The notes beneath the pieces are model-generated. The model saw only the letters and a program-made list of their open reading frames with translations, was not told the origin of the DNA and did not search any database. This document shows, piece after piece, positions 43,231 to 54,415 of a stretch of DNA of 64,000 nt. Both the position numbers and the translations under genes were made by a program. Origin of the DNA: Lucinisca nassula (lineage: Eukaryota > Mollusca > Bivalvia > Lucinida > Lucinidae); contig OY757014.1 in assembly GCA_963580285.1 (NCBI GenBank), forward strand, positions 14,894,725 through 14,958,724. Reading direction: 5' to 3'. Position 1 is the first letter of the stretch. Every line of letters begins with the position of its first letter.

Positions 43231-43886
43231 ATATCAATGCATATTTCAATTACTCCCAACAGTAGTAAAGGAATCTATGCACACAATTAGTAGTGCATGA
43301 AATATGAGACAAGATCAATGATGTGGCATTGTCAAACTGCCAACCAGGCAACATTCCTGTGATGTTTGAATGAAATTGGTCCAAGGGTATACGACGAGTG
43401 ATCATTTAAGGATCTTCTTCTATTTTCTATTTTGTAAGGATCTTTTTCTATTTTATATTTTTAGCTCTAGTGGCCATCTTGTTCTTCAGAGTGGAAAGAA
43501 TTCAACTATTTTTGTAGAGCCACCTAAGCAACATTCCTGTGAAGTTTGAATGAAATTGGCCCATAGGTAGACACGGAGATGTCAGTTATAAAGGTTTTCT
43601 TGTTCAGAGCAGTGTTAGCAACATGACATTTATGAGCAGTGATTGCAACATTAGATATATGAGCAGTGAAATCAATCTATTTGAACAGTGACAGCAACAT
43701 TAGATATTGGAGTACTCAGCAGTCAAAGCTACATTAGATTTCCTAAATGACAACAAAAGGTCAAAGAAGTCTGCCAGAAATGTGTTCTACGTTAAGGCCC
43801 CTTGGAGTAATACAAACTAATATTAGGCTTACAACATGGCAAAACGCTGTCTTCAGACATCAGTGCTCATGAAGACTCATATCAAC
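43231..43886. other. Unassigned stretch with a short internal repeat
   Basis: CAACATTCCTGTGATGTTTG at 43350 recurs as CAACATTCCTGTGAAGTTTG at 43532, each followed by AATGAAATTGG. These words also resemble the 3' end of the 165-bp family. No gene. Confidence 0.4.
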
Positions 43887-43896
43887 CTGCATACCT

Positions 43897-43925
43897 CCTC
43901 GGTTAAAATGTAGCCATCTTTGTCT
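43897..43925 (-). CDS. Candidate 29-nt exon encoding half an EF-hand loop
   Basis: On the minus strand CTTCTTTTTGCAG is a strong acceptor and GAG|GTATGC a possible donor; between them, if a G comes from the preceding exon, the codons read DKDGYILTEE. That matches positions 3-12 of a canonical EF-hand calcium loop. No flanking exon was found, and such a short match can arise by chance. Confidence 0.2.
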
Positions 43926-43978
43926 GCAAAAAGAAGCTTTGAGACACCAGGTAGCATTACAATAACACATCTGTATGC

Positions 43979-44206
43979 TTAACCCTTTTTGTACCAAATG
44001 GAATCTTCCTGCTTATATGTAGCAGGTGTCCATTCCAGAATTCAGGGGTGACAGGTTGTATTTTCTTCAAAATATATTTGGAAAACAGCAGAACTTTTTG
44101 CAAACAGTGTAGGCCCTGATCAGACGTCACGTTCTGCAGTGTCTGATCTGGGCCTGCATTGTTTGCCAAATACCAGTTTTGGGGTTTCCAGTATAAAATG
44201 GCTTAA
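43979..44206 (+). mobile_element. TTAA-type MITE, family 1
   Basis: TTAACCCTTTTTGTACCAAA to TAAAATGGCTTAA. Core GTAGGCCCTGATCAGACGTC / TGTCTGATCTGGGCCTGCA. Confidence 0.75.
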
Positions 44207-44254
44207 ATGATGCCTTTCATATCTTTAGAGCTAGCTTTTTTTTTAGATGAAAAG

Positions 44255-44365
44255 TTTTGATATTTTTCTTATTTCTAGTCCAAAAGTAGATAGTGGGTGC
44301 TCGTTAGAACCACCTCATTGAGACTGTTCTAACGAGTACCCTCATCTATGTCTTTGAACAAAACT
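44255..44365. mobile_element. Hairpin MITE fragment
   Basis: GTGGGTGCTCGTTAGAACCA and GTTCTAACGAGTACCCTCAT form imperfect arms around CTCATTGAGACT. The shoulder TTTTCTTATTTCTAGTCC is shared with other hairpins. Confidence 0.55.
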
Positions 44366-44775
44366 AAGGTTAATAATAAATACCCCAGTAAACCCCACTT
44401 TTCTCTATAGTATAAAGTGTGAGGTTTATAGGGGTGTTCATTACACAGGCTTGTTAATCTGATGAATACAGCACCTAGTTGACACTGATCAATCAGCTGA
44501 TCTGAGTCTTTTCTGGGCATACATACTCAAAAATACCTTTTCATGTGTCACAACATATTTATCAAGCAATAACACACAACGCTGGTTATCAATAAAATAT
44601 CCGCTTGTTGAATAAATGATATTATTCCAGTGGGACTAAAAGGGCAGGGAAAAAATGACAAGAGTAATATCAATAAATAATCAGATCTTTAATAATTTCT
44701 ATTGTTTTCACATCCGAAAAGTAATGTAGCAGTATAATCTACTAATAGTGTACTCAGATCAGCAGGCGATCAACA
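44366..44775. other. Unassigned stretch
   Basis: No gene or repeat recognised. Confidence 0.3.
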
Positions 44776-44999
44776 TTAACCCATTGTATACTAGTGGACT
44801 CTTCCATTGCTATAAAACAAATGTTGGACAAGTCCTTCTGTCATATAAGAGGTGTCAGGCCTATTTTTTCATTTTTATTCTATTTTTGACAGAAAATTCT
44901 GTTAGCAAATAGTGCAGGCCCTGATCAGATGCCGCATTCTGCGGCATCTGATCTGGGCCTGCACTGTTTGCCAAAGTACCCCTGCATGCAATGGGTTGA
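44776..44999 (+). mobile_element. TTAA-type MITE, family 2
   Basis: TTAACCCATTGTATACTAGT at the left and CATGCAATGGGTTGA at the right. Core GCAGGCCCTGATCAGATGCC / GGCATCTGATCTGGGCCTG. Confidence 0.7.
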
Positions 45000-45165
45000 A
45001 TCAACACTGAAACAATGTTGACACTCTTTCAACATTGTCAGGCATTCAAAAATGATCTCTTCAATCAGAAAAAAAATGTCTCTGGTCCTTGCAGACATTT
45101 AACAAGTACCCAGCATCTTTGTTGGGAACATTAATATAAAAAATTCACGTAAGGAATTTCATCAC

Positions 45166-48100
45166 TTGAGGAAATTCAGGGTGGGAACACTCAATGTCAA
45201 CACCCTGAGAGGAAGAGTTTGCGAGGTAGTGGAAACACTATCCCGCAGGAAAGTGGATGTCTGTTGTGTCCAGGAGACCAGATACCGTGGTGGAAACTGC
45301 CGCACGATCAAGGGCAAGGACACCAAGTATAAGCTCTACTGGTCTGGAAACGATAAAGGCACTGCTGGTGTAGGAGTGTTTGTGGCAGAAGAGTGGATAG
45401 AGAAAGTTTTTGAAGTGCAAAGAGTCTCAGACAGAATCATCATGGTGAAGCTTGTAGTTGGCCAGTGCGTGGTTACCCTTCTGTCTGTGTATGCCACACA
45501 GAGTTGTTTAAGTGCTGAAGTCAAGGACTTGTTCTTTGACCAACTGCGTGCTGTGACTGCCAGGATCCCAGGATCAGAACTCCTGATCCCATGCGGAGAT
45601 TGGAATGGCCACGTAGGCCGTGCAGGCACTGGATACAAGGAAGTGCATGGTGGGATCGGGTATGGTAGACCTGAACCAGATGTTGAGGGTGAGAGGATTC
45701 TAGAGTATGCCCTGGCTTTTGACCTGCTTCTTGGAAACACATGTTTCAAGAAACGTGACAGTCATCTTATCACGTACAAGTCAGGAAGCGTAGCGACGCA
45801 GATAGATTTCATCCTTTACCACAGGACAATGCGCAAACTTGTCACAGATGTGAAAGTGATCCCTGGAGAGGAAGTAGCCCTGCAACATCAGCTACTCATA
45901 TGCGACATGAAGATTGATGTGCCACCAAAACCCAAGCGCAAGTTCACCCCCAGACTAAAAGTTTGGAAGCTGAAAGAATCTCGGACAAGAAATCATTTCC
46001 AGGAGGTTTTCAGCCAGCATGTGAGTGCTTCAGCAGGTGTAGCAGATGCTACCACTGAGGATATATGGAACAGCATCAAGACCGGTCTGCTCAAGACAAC
46101 TGAAGAGGTGTGTGGCACAACTCGGCCCCACCGCTGGCGTCGCGAAACCTGGTGGTGGAATGAGGATGTTAATAAGGTCATAGCAGCCAAGCGGCAAGCC
46201 TTTAAAGCTTCGAAGACTGGTAAGGGCACCCGTGCATCATATCTGGCGGCCAAACGCATAGCCAGAAGTGCGGTGCACCATGCTCGCCAAGAAGCTGAGA
46301 AGGAGATCTACAAGAATATTGACCCTAAGTCCTCAGAAGTATACCCCCTTGCTAACCAGATGAGAAGAGAGAATGCCGATGTTGTAGGTGACAAACCAGT
46401 AAAGAATGATGCAGGGGAGATGTCAATGAGTGATGACTCAAAGCAGAGGGCCTGGTTAGAACACTACCAAAGGCTACTCAATGTTGAGTTCGACTGGGAC
46501 CAAGACCACCTGTCTGATGAACCACCAGTGGAAGGGCCACCCATCCCAATCACTATTGATATGGTTAAGAAGGCTATCTCTCAGATGAAGACTGGCAAAG
46601 CACCTGGTCCCTCTGGCATAGTGGTGGAGATGATAAGAGCTGCAGGTGATGCGGGTGCCTCGATGATCCGTGACCTTGCAGCTGCAATCATCCGTGATGG
46701 GAAGGTACCCTCTGACTGGGAACAGAGTTTCATTGTCTGTCTCTACAAGGGCAAGGGCGATGCATTGGAACGGGGCAACTACCGTGGTCTCAAGCTGACA
46801 GAACAGGTCATGAAAGTTCTGGAGAGGATTGTGGATGGCCTCTGTAGGCAGTTGGTGTCCATCGACGATTCCCAGTTTGGCTTCGTCCCAGGAAGTGGCA
46901 CAACAGATGCAATTTTTGTTGTCCGACAGCTGCAAGAGAAGTATCTGGCGGCCAACAAGAGACTCTACATGGCTTTTGTAGACCTGGAGAAGGCATTTGA
47001 TCGAGTGCCTCGGAAAGTCATCTGGTGGGCACTAAGAAAATTTGGAGTGGACGAGTGGATTGTGAAACTGGTCCAAGGGATGTACGCAAATGCTCGGAGC
47101 CGTGTCCGCGTTGGTGATGGTTACGAGGTAATTCGAGGTGAAGGTGGGTGTTCATCAAGAATCTGTTCTCAGCCCACTGCTTTTCATCATTGTGCTTGAA
47201 GCCTTGTCATGCGAGTTCCGCTCTGGAGTCCCCTGGGAGGACCTGTATGCTGATGACCTTGTCATCATAGCTGAATCCCTTGAGGAATGTGTCAGGAGGC
47301 TCTTAACTTGGAAAGAGGCAATGGAGGCGAAAGGGCTGAGAGTGAATGCAGGAAAGACAAAGATCATGATCTGTGGTACAGGTCTGGACCTCTTGCAGAG
47401 TACAGGCCAGTTCCCATGCGCTGTATGTCGCACTGGAGTTGGCAGCAACAGTATCTTTTGTAATGGCTGCAAGTTCTGGGTGCACAAGAAATGCAGTGGG
47501 CTCAAACGCTTGATAGAGGACCCTGAGTACAGGTGTACACGGTGCCAAGGAACTGCACGCCCCTTAGATGGCAGACCACAGAGGGAAGTTCAAGTCGGAT
47601 CAGACAAGCTGGAGGTTGTAGCTTCCTTCTGCTTCCTAGGTGATATGCTCTCTGCAGGGGGTGGTTGCGACCTTTCAACTACATCACGTGTGAAAACAGC
47701 CTGGAAGAAATTCAAGGAGTTGCTACCAGTTCTCTCTTCCCGCCACCTCTCGTTCAAGACACGTGGCCGTGTGTATAGCTCTTGTGTGCGGAGCGCAATG
47801 CTCCATGCCAGTGAGACATGGCCATTGACAAAGCCAAACCTCCAACATCTACAGCGAAATGACAGGAACAGCCTGGAAGAAATTCAAGGAGTTGCTACCA
47901 GTTCTCTCTTCGCGCCACCTCTCGTTCAAGACACGTGGCCGTGTGTATAGCTCTTGTGTGCGGAGCGCAATGCTCCATGCCAGTGAGACATGGCCATTGA
48001 CAAAGCCAAACCTCCAACGTCTACAGCAAAATGACAGGGCAATGATCAGACAGATCTGCAATGTCAAGCCACAGGACACTGTCACCATCAGGTCCAGTGA

Positions 48101-48460
48101 GTTACTGGAGCGTCTTGGCATTGAGGAGCTGGACCTCATCCTGAAAGAGAGAAGACTTCGCTGGTATGGACATGTGGAACGCTCCAACGGTGCAATCAAG
48201 ACTGCCTGTGACACACAGGTAAGTGGAAAGCGGGGGCCAGGAAGGCCCAAGATGACCTGGAAGCAGCTAACAGAAAGAGATTGCAGAGAATGGAAGCTCT
48301 CTGCTATCGATCCTCATGATAGACAAGCCTGGAGATCTAGTGTAAGATCCGCCATGCGTGCAGCAAGCCAGCTACCTGGAAGGGGGCCCACTTATGTGGA
48401 CGTTGCCCCTGTACCTGCACGTTAATCAAAAATCCGTTGATGATGATGATGATGAGTCAT
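45166..48460 (+). pseudogene. APE-type LINE (RTE-like) with endonuclease, RT and PHD finger; frameshifted
   Basis: The 677-codon first frame starts with an APE endonuclease: KFRVGTLNVNTLRG, the catalytic Glu in VCCVQETRYRG, PCGDWNGHVG, SVATQIDFILYH and LQHQLLICDMKI. A linker leads to the RT: MKTGKAPGPSGIVVEMI, FIVCLYKGKGD, SQFGFVPGSGTTDAIF and YMAFVDLEKAFDRVPRK (motif A). A frameshift near 47145 moves the frame to GVHQESVLSPLLFIIV and the catalytic YADD in EDLYADDLVIIAES (47138-47950). A Cys-His cluster follows, then a thumb with ETWPLTKPNLQ. A 172-bp tandem duplication (47695/47867) breaks the frame again, and the C-terminus reads RRLRWYGHVERSNGAIK to 48425. A GATGAT microsatellite tail follows. 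No first ORF is seen; the 5' end is probably truncated. It is the best preserved LINE here. Confidence 0.85.
47419..47561 (+). other. PHD-type zinc finger embedded after the RT palm of the LINE
   Basis: In the second LINE frame, FPCAVCRTGVGSNSIFCNGC, WVHKKCSG and YRCTRCQG give a C4-H-C3 spacing: CxxC, CxxC, HxxC, CxxC. This is a PHD-like ligand pattern. It lies between the YADD box and the thumb, not at an end of the protein. Similar fingers exist in other metazoan LINEs as I recall, but the role is unknown. Confidence 0.6.
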
Positions 48461-48527
48461 TATAGATAGAATTATGCTGCATGGGTATGTTATCTTACGC
48501 CAGCTGATCTGAGTTTTTGTTAAAATC

Positions 48528-48766
48528 TTAACCCTTATCTTGCTGTTCACAACAACCCCTATCTTGGCAAACAGTGTAGATCCAGATCAGATGGCTTGAA
48601 GAAGCCATCTGATCAGGATCTACACTGCTTGAAGAAGCCATCTGGATCTACACTGTTTGGCATTCAGTTTATGAATTTATACCAATAAATTACATCAAGT
48701 AATTTGATTGTTTGATATAACGAATTGGGTGTGGCTTAAATGAATATTCAGCAAGATAATTGTTAA
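48528..48766 (+). mobile_element. TTAA-type MITE, family 3
   Basis: TTAACCCTTATCTTGCTGTT at the left and TTCAGCAAGATAATTGTTAA at the right. Core AGATCCAGATCAGATGGCTT / AAGCCATCTGATCAGGATCT, with part of the core duplicated. Confidence 0.7.
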
Positions 48767-48904
48767 GATGATAAGAAAAAATACATCTGAAAATGTCATC
48801 TGTTTATGTTGTCAGTATGGTACTGCTGGAAAGATCTTGTGACAAGGAATGCACATGAGAAATATGAAACCCTATCAGTTACTAGTCAAAAGTTATGCCC
48901 AATG

Positions 48905-49103
48905 TTAACCCTTGTCCTGCTGATCCCGGATATATCTTATCTTTCAAACAATGAAGATCCAGATCAGATGGCTTCTGATCAGGATCTACATTGTTTGCCA
49001 TTCAGATTAGGAATTTGTTGCAATAATTTGAATCAAGTAATCTGATTGGCTAATAATCAGTAGTGGGCGTGGTTATATAAATATTCAGCAGAACAAGGGT
49101 TAA
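48905..49103 (+). mobile_element. TTAA-type MITE, family 3
   Basis: TTAACCCTTGTCCTGCTGAT to ATTCAGCAGAACAAGGGTTAA-like end, TTAA at both ends. Core GATCCAGATCAGATGGCTTC / TGATCAGGATCTACATTG. A short GACAGACAGACA run follows. Confidence 0.7.
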
Positions 49104-49583
49104 GGTTTTTGAGGACAGACAGACAGACAAACTAAGTGACAGACAGACCAAAAACTATATGCCCCCGAATCTTTGATTCCGCGGCATAAAAATAGATGTA
49201 TTTGGTATAACTTTCTGAAATGGACATAAAGAGATCATTTTCAGATACAATATTTTCTTGGCATCTTAATTAATGAGTTAATATATGGGTCAACCATACA
49301 CAATTATGATTGCTGTATGAGTCTATGAGGCAGATCATTTTATCTGCTATAAATATGAAAATAATAAACTAAACATTGATCACAGAGATAACTAATGGAC
49401 GGCATAAACTGGAATATCTGACATCAACACTGTCACACTTTTATGACCCTGAACTTAATGGTCCTTTGAAATGTAAGCAATTAGAACATTGACTGATTGT
49501 GCTGGGTTTAACGACACATCAACCCTTGTGTGTAATTTTGTGTCGTCTACCACAGAAAGGGAGAAAAGAGATCATCATCTTCA
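49104..49583. other. Unassigned stretch
   Basis: Contains a GACA-repeat run and ATATGCCCCCGAATC (a dispersed-repeat end also recognisable near 62510). No gene. Confidence 0.3.
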
Positions 49584-49813
49584 TTAACCCTTTTTGTACC
49601 AAATGGAATCTTCCTCCTTATATATAGCAGGAGTCCATTTCCAAATTAAGGGGTGACAGGTTGTGTTTTTCTTCAAAATTTATTTGGAAAATGGCTGAAC
49701 TTTTTGCAAACAGTGTAGGCCCTGATCAGATGCCGCATTTTGTGGCGTCTGATCTTGGCCAGCACTGTTTGCCAGGGTACCCCGTTTGGGGTTTCTGGTA
49801 CTAAATGGGTTAA
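49584..49813 (+). mobile_element. TTAA-type MITE, family 1
   Basis: TTAACCCTTTTTGTACCAAA to GGTACTAAATGGGTTAA, TTAA at both ends. Core GTAGGCCCTGATCAGATGCC / GGCGTCTGATCTTGGCCAG. Confidence 0.75.
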
Positions 49814-50095
49814 TCGCTCAAAGAGTATACTCGTATTACGGATATACTTGTGATATGATAGAAAGAAGAGATAGCAGAAATGAAAGTGAGGGACAAGGGA
49901 GACAGAGGAAAATAAAGGGAAGTGTAGAAACAGGAGAAATAACAATACCACCACTCTACCTTTACCTGCTGCAAGGACAGCAGACCTTTCTAAACTGCAA
50001 GCTAATATTAGTTGGAGGCCCCAGTGACCAAAGACACCTTTGCATACAACCTGACACCCCTGAACTTTGAAATGGACGCCAGCTTTATAAGAAAG

Positions 50096-50302
50096 AAGTA
50101 GTGAACTTCTATTAAACCACCAAAAATCAAGACTTAATTTGCTATAAAAAGTTTATTTTGAAGGGTTTAGTCATAGTTGTTTCGTATTTTCTGCACACAA
50201 TGCCCCCTGGTCAGGGACCACCTTTATGACTGTTCAAAAGTGGTCTTAAAGACCACTTTTGAACAGTCCCAAAGGTGGTCTTAATATAGGAATTTTACTG
50301 TA
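50096..50302. mobile_element. Hairpin MITE of the GACCACTTTTGAACAGT family
   Basis: Right end TATAGGAATTTTACTGTA intact; left end decayed (GTGAACTTCTATTAAACCAC). Centre TTCAAAAGTGGTCTTAAAGA with its complement. Confidence 0.6.
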
Positions 50303-51171
50303 GTGTATACCTTAAAATTTGGACACACAGAACTATAATTATCCTATATTTTGAGTATATTTGGTCAGATTTTGTGATAAGCAAAAACTGTGACAATACA
50401 AAATATAATGGCAAGCAGAACTGCAAACGGTGCAGAACCTGATCAGACTGTTTCATGTGACATGTGTCTGCATTGTTTGGGGATGACTTGCCATTTCTTT
50501 GTGGTACTGGTGGCAGTCATAATTTGCTCTACTTAGCCCTCTCTGTATTGCTGAATAAATTAATTTGGCACACCCATATTTGTAGGACAAAATTGTTAAC
50601 ATTTTAGGAGAATTACAGCAAGGCTTCAAGGTTTCTGAAATTTTAGGATTCTAACGGTATTCTGGTTGAACAGGACAAGGATAAGGAAAAGAATCCAGTG
50701 GCTTCGAAATTTCTTTTTTTCCCTCAGCCACAAATCTGACTCAAATGTCAACAAACTATCTTAATAATTTACAGTTTGGGAGTTAAAGTGTTGATTTTCC
50801 TGTCACAAATTTTGTATTGGGCGGTGCATTGGTAACCATAAAATGAGATATTCCTCCACAAATGACATGTCAATATTTTTAACCCATTCTAATACATTTA
50901 TTTATTTATTTGCCATACCATAAAAACCCTGAGGACTTGCTGTAATTCTCCTAAAATTTTAACAAATTTGTTTTGTGATCTAGCAAGGAGTCCAAAATGT
51001 GGCGACGGAATGGAAAATGGTGTAGACCCTGATCAGGTGTAGTCACTGTTCGGCCATTGAGTCTGCACTTTTTGGACTTCTTGCTGGATCATGAAGCAAA
51101 TTTGTTAAAATTGGGGTGTGCACTGTTTGCTTAGGCCTGCCTGTCCCAATCATTGGTGTGAGTCAAACCAT
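50303..51171. other. Stretch with repeat remnants only
   Basis: CTTGCTGTAATTCTCCTAAA to GACCCTGATCAGG (50935-51040) is a diverged copy of 42608-42760, and CACTTTTTGGACTTCTTGCT to TTGTTAAAAT repeats it inverted. No gene. Confidence 0.4.
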
Positions 51172-51320
51172 CCAATGCATATGAGCCTCTTGGTTTCATT
51201 GGGGGACAGGGCTTGAGATGTCATTTCATCGCAGTGGTGGATGAAAGTCCAACAAAATTGGAAGCAGCATCTCCAAAATGACCTAACAATGTTGATGAGA
51301 ATGTTAAACCTCAATTCATG
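51172..51320 (+). mobile_element. SINE-like family B, 3' half
   Basis: GGCTTGAGATGTCATTTCAT, AAAATTGGAAGCAGCATCTC and GATGAGAATGTTAAACCTCA in family order. Confidence 0.65.
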
Positions 51321-51515
51321 AAAATGGGTTTTTGACAGTATAATATTATCATAGAACAAAATGTCACTTATTTCATGTTACCCAATAGGATATGGAATAT
51401 TGTGTAACATTTGCACTTGTCTTATAACAGAGGTCTGTACAATGGAATGTATCACTAACAAATTATATGCTTGGAAAGTTGACAATTTCCTCAAAACCAT
51501 AAGCAATACCACAAC

Positions 51516-51759
51516 TTAACCCTTCAGACCCAGAGAAAAACTACATCTGAAAATGTCGTTTACTTATGTCGTCTGCTGATTTTTTTTGCAAACTATTTAA
51601 AAATATTTTGCATACAGGCAAATAGTGTGGACCCAGATCAGACTGCTCCTACAGGAGCAGTCTGATCTGTCCATACTGTTTGCAAAAAAATTACTTTTAA
51701 GGGAACCGGCAGATGGCAAAGCAAACAACAATTGTTGTGATTGGCATTTTATGGGTTAA
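51516..51759 (+). mobile_element. TTAA-type MITE, family 4
   Basis: TTAACCCTTCAGACCCAGAG on the left and GGCATTTTATGGGTTAA on the right. Core GATCAGACTGCTCCTACAGG / AGCAGTCTGATCTG between CAGGCAAATAGTG and ACTGTTTGC. Different ends from families 1-3. Confidence 0.65.
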
Positions 51760-51948
51760 GCACAATTCAGTATACTGCATCCAGGCGACACCAAACAAAT
51801 TCAATACAGGTACCCTACCCCCATTTACAAAATTATCAAGACTTTGGAATGCTTGCTTGGGTTTTGCACAAAGGGACACAAAATCAGTGGGTGAGTGTTA
51901 CTTTCTGCTATCGTCTGTTTCTTCAGTAATATAATTAGGTGGTTTGCC

Positions 51949-52270
51949 ATCACAAAAACACGCCTATATAATTTTGACTCCCTTGAACAGCACTTTTACA
52001 CAGTAAAACTGTGGTTTACAGGGGTAAACCTAATTTTTCTTATTTCTGCTCTAAAATATAGATTGTCGGTACTCGTTAGAACTGCCTCGTAATATAGATT
52101 GTAGGTACTCGTTAGAACCACCTTAACAAGGCAAAGGCAGTTCTAACGAGCAGCCACAATCTATATTCTGAAGCAGAAATAAGAAAAATATCACAATTTT
52201 TCATCTTATTAAAATTTTCATTTTCTTGGAGTTAAAGTTTACAATGTATTTGTATAGGCGTGTTCGTAAT
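51949..52270. mobile_element. Full-length hairpin MITE, TIR ATCACAAAAACACGCC
   Basis: Left ATCACAAAAACACGCCTATA, right TATAGGCGTGTTCGTAAT. One centre arm is partly duplicated (GATTGTCGGTACTCGTTAGA and GATTGTAGGTACTCGTTAGA), making it longer than 3048-3325. Confidence 0.7.
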
Positions 52271-53319
52271 GAAAACCAGATACAAATTACCCTCTTTATA
52301 CCAATAAAATGATATAACTGCAAAACTTGTTACAACAACAATTTCAGTGGAACGAATCTCTAGCTCAAGATGGGAGTGGTTAATGAAGATATTGAAGAAT
52401 ATTGAATTTAATGTTGTGGAAGGTAAGGCATTCTAACAAATGTCCACAGCATTTGTTTCTTGGAAGAATTGCAGGGGAAAAGCCCATATTACCTACTATA
52501 CTACTCCTTATGAAGCTTCTTTACAGCGGCAGATTCTTTATAACCGTAAATAGTTAGGGAACAAATGCTGTCATTATAACAAGGGAACTGTCTTTCAGGA
52601 AGTGATTTTTCACAAATTGTCATAAAATGATGGGTTTTGTGAATTTGAAAATCAGTTTTTACGAAATTCTGCACGGAACTTTTAACGTTTAATTTTAATG
52701 GGTGCATATAGTTCTATGTTTTTACGGCAGTGCCACTGACAAAAGGTGAGAAAATACTACAAGACATCTGTGTCCATCAGAATATCATGTGTGTAATGGA
52801 TTTTGTCGAACTTTAAATGTCTTAATACACATCTACCTACTTGGGAATGTAAACAGATCTTCTTGACTGGTTTTGTTTCAAAGAAAACTGATAAAAAATA
52901 TGTAGCCAGTCAGAACTTTAGGCTAGTGTATATCTATAAAAGAGGACACAACTCTGCCAATAATGTTTTCCTGTATTCTGCTGTCTGAATTGTGTTTCAA
53001 AGCCCTGCTCAAAATGCCTTCGCTATTCATGTAGATATGAATTTACAAACAATTCTATAAAATGTGGGATGTCTTGTTTCTTTCTATTTAAAGTTTTACG
53101 GATGAGTCAACACCATTTAGGTCATACTGAACAGGTCACTTAACCTATCCACACTTCTCCTGCATAGAGTTGCCTTTCTAAGCATTAACCAAACAAGTGC
53201 ATATTCCTTCACCTGGAACTGACAACAAACCTTCTTGAATGAGCAGAAGGTGAGAATAACTGTAGTGAATATTTTATGCTCAATCTCAAGAAAGAATGTT
53301 GCCACTGCAACTGCCTTGA
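52271..53319. other. Unassigned stretch
   Basis: A decayed hairpin word CATTCTAACAAATGTCCACA occurs near 52430 and a SINE-B-like tail (TGACCTAAATGGTGTTGACT, minus) near 53100-53140. No gene recognised. Confidence 0.35.
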
Positions 53320-53548
53320 GCCAGTTGTTCAAAACTAACGATGTTGTTAGTTAATATATCATTAATATTTTGATCATTTAATATGGTAAATATACTACTA
53401 TTCTTTGCAGAAAAAAATGTGAGCAGCTTTTGCAAATGCAAAAGCTGCTCACATTTTTTCAGCAAAAAAGATATTGTATTTAACAGAATAGTTAACAAGC
53501 TGGCAACTTAAGAGTTCTTTAATCTAACATTTCTTTGAACAACTGGAG
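53320..53548. mobile_element. Hairpin MITE with CCAGTTGTTCAAA TIRs, copy 1 of a pair
   Basis: Left GCCAGTTGTTCAAAACTAAC, right CTTTGAACAACTGG, centre AGCAGCTTTTGCAAATGCAA and its complement. Confidence 0.65.
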
Positions 53549-53553
53549 CCTGG

Positions 53554-53770
53554 GGCCAGTTGTTCAAAACTAATATTGTTGTTTGTTAATATATCATTAA
53601 AACTTTCATCATTTAATATGGTAAATATACTACTATTCTTTGCAGAAAAATGTGAGCAGCTTTTGCAAATGCAAAAGCTGCTCACATTTTTTCAGCAAAA
53701 ATACCACTGTACTAGAAATTGTGCTTAGCAGATACATGTAACAAGCTAACAATTCTTTGAACAACTGGCC
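53554..53770. mobile_element. Hairpin MITE with CCAGTTGTTCAAA TIRs, copy 2 of a pair
   Basis: Left GGGGCCAGTTGTTCAAAACT, right TTTGAACAACTGGCC. Very similar to the adjacent copy, including TATACTACTATTCTTTGCAG, but shorter. Confidence 0.65.
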
Positions 53771-54175
53771 AAATGGGTATGAGACTGAGCCACCAGGCCC
53801 AGCATGAAGGCCTGGATTAGATTCTGTGAGAGTGGTTGTACTGACAGTGCTACAATGTTGAACAGATAGACAAAACAGGCTATGTGACCCTCTACTCTCT
53901 GTCTGGGGCATTAAACTGATCTCAGAATACAATATTTACCATATGTATTCAGTCAGATAGGACGAGCAAACAGTGAATACCCAGACGAGACATAACAGAA
54001 TGTGACATCTCATCAGGGTCTACATTGTTTACCACTCATCCAGCTATTTTAGACACAACTATGGGTGGTAGATTGTATTTGTTCAAAGTCTAGAATGAGT
54101 ATGGTCAGGAGCTGAGGTGTCGGAATATTGAGGGTAAATACGATATACATTTTATCTCTCTTCCTTAAAAGTAAA
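53771..54175. other. Region downstream of IFT74, with a decayed MITE core
   Basis: AAACAGTGAATACCCAGACG..CATCTCATCAGGGTCTACAT (about 53970-54027) is a remnant of the shared palindrome. No exon seen. Confidence 0.35.
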
Positions 54176-54405
54176 TTAACGCTTGTTGAACCAAATGGAA
54201 TTTTCCTCCTTATATATAGCAGGAGTCCATTTCAAAATTTAGTGGTTTCAGGTTACGTTTTCTTCAAAATTTATTTGGAAAATGGCTGAACTTTTTGCAA
54301 ACAGTGAATGCCCTGATCAGACACCGCATTCTGCGGCATCTGATCTGGGCCTGCACTGTTTGCCTTGGTACCCCTTTAGAGGGTTTCCCGCATGCAACGG
54401 GTTAA
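54176..54405 (+). mobile_element. TTAA-type MITE in the IFT74 3' UTR
   Basis: TTAA at 54176-54179 and 54402-54405. The left end resembles family 1 (GAACCAAATGGAATTTTCC), while the right end (CCCGCATGCAACGGGTTAA) resembles family 2, so it looks chimeric. It lies 10 bp beyond the IFT74 stop codon. On the gene strand it carries AATAAA (54270-54275). Confidence 0.7.
54270..54275 (-). promoter_or_regulatory. IFT74: Candidate poly(A) signal AATAAA for IFT74, inside a MITE
   Basis: It is the first AATAAA I find on the gene strand after the stop codon, about 140 nt downstream. Its use is inferred only. Confidence 0.35.
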
Positions 54406-54415
54406 TCTTCTTCTA

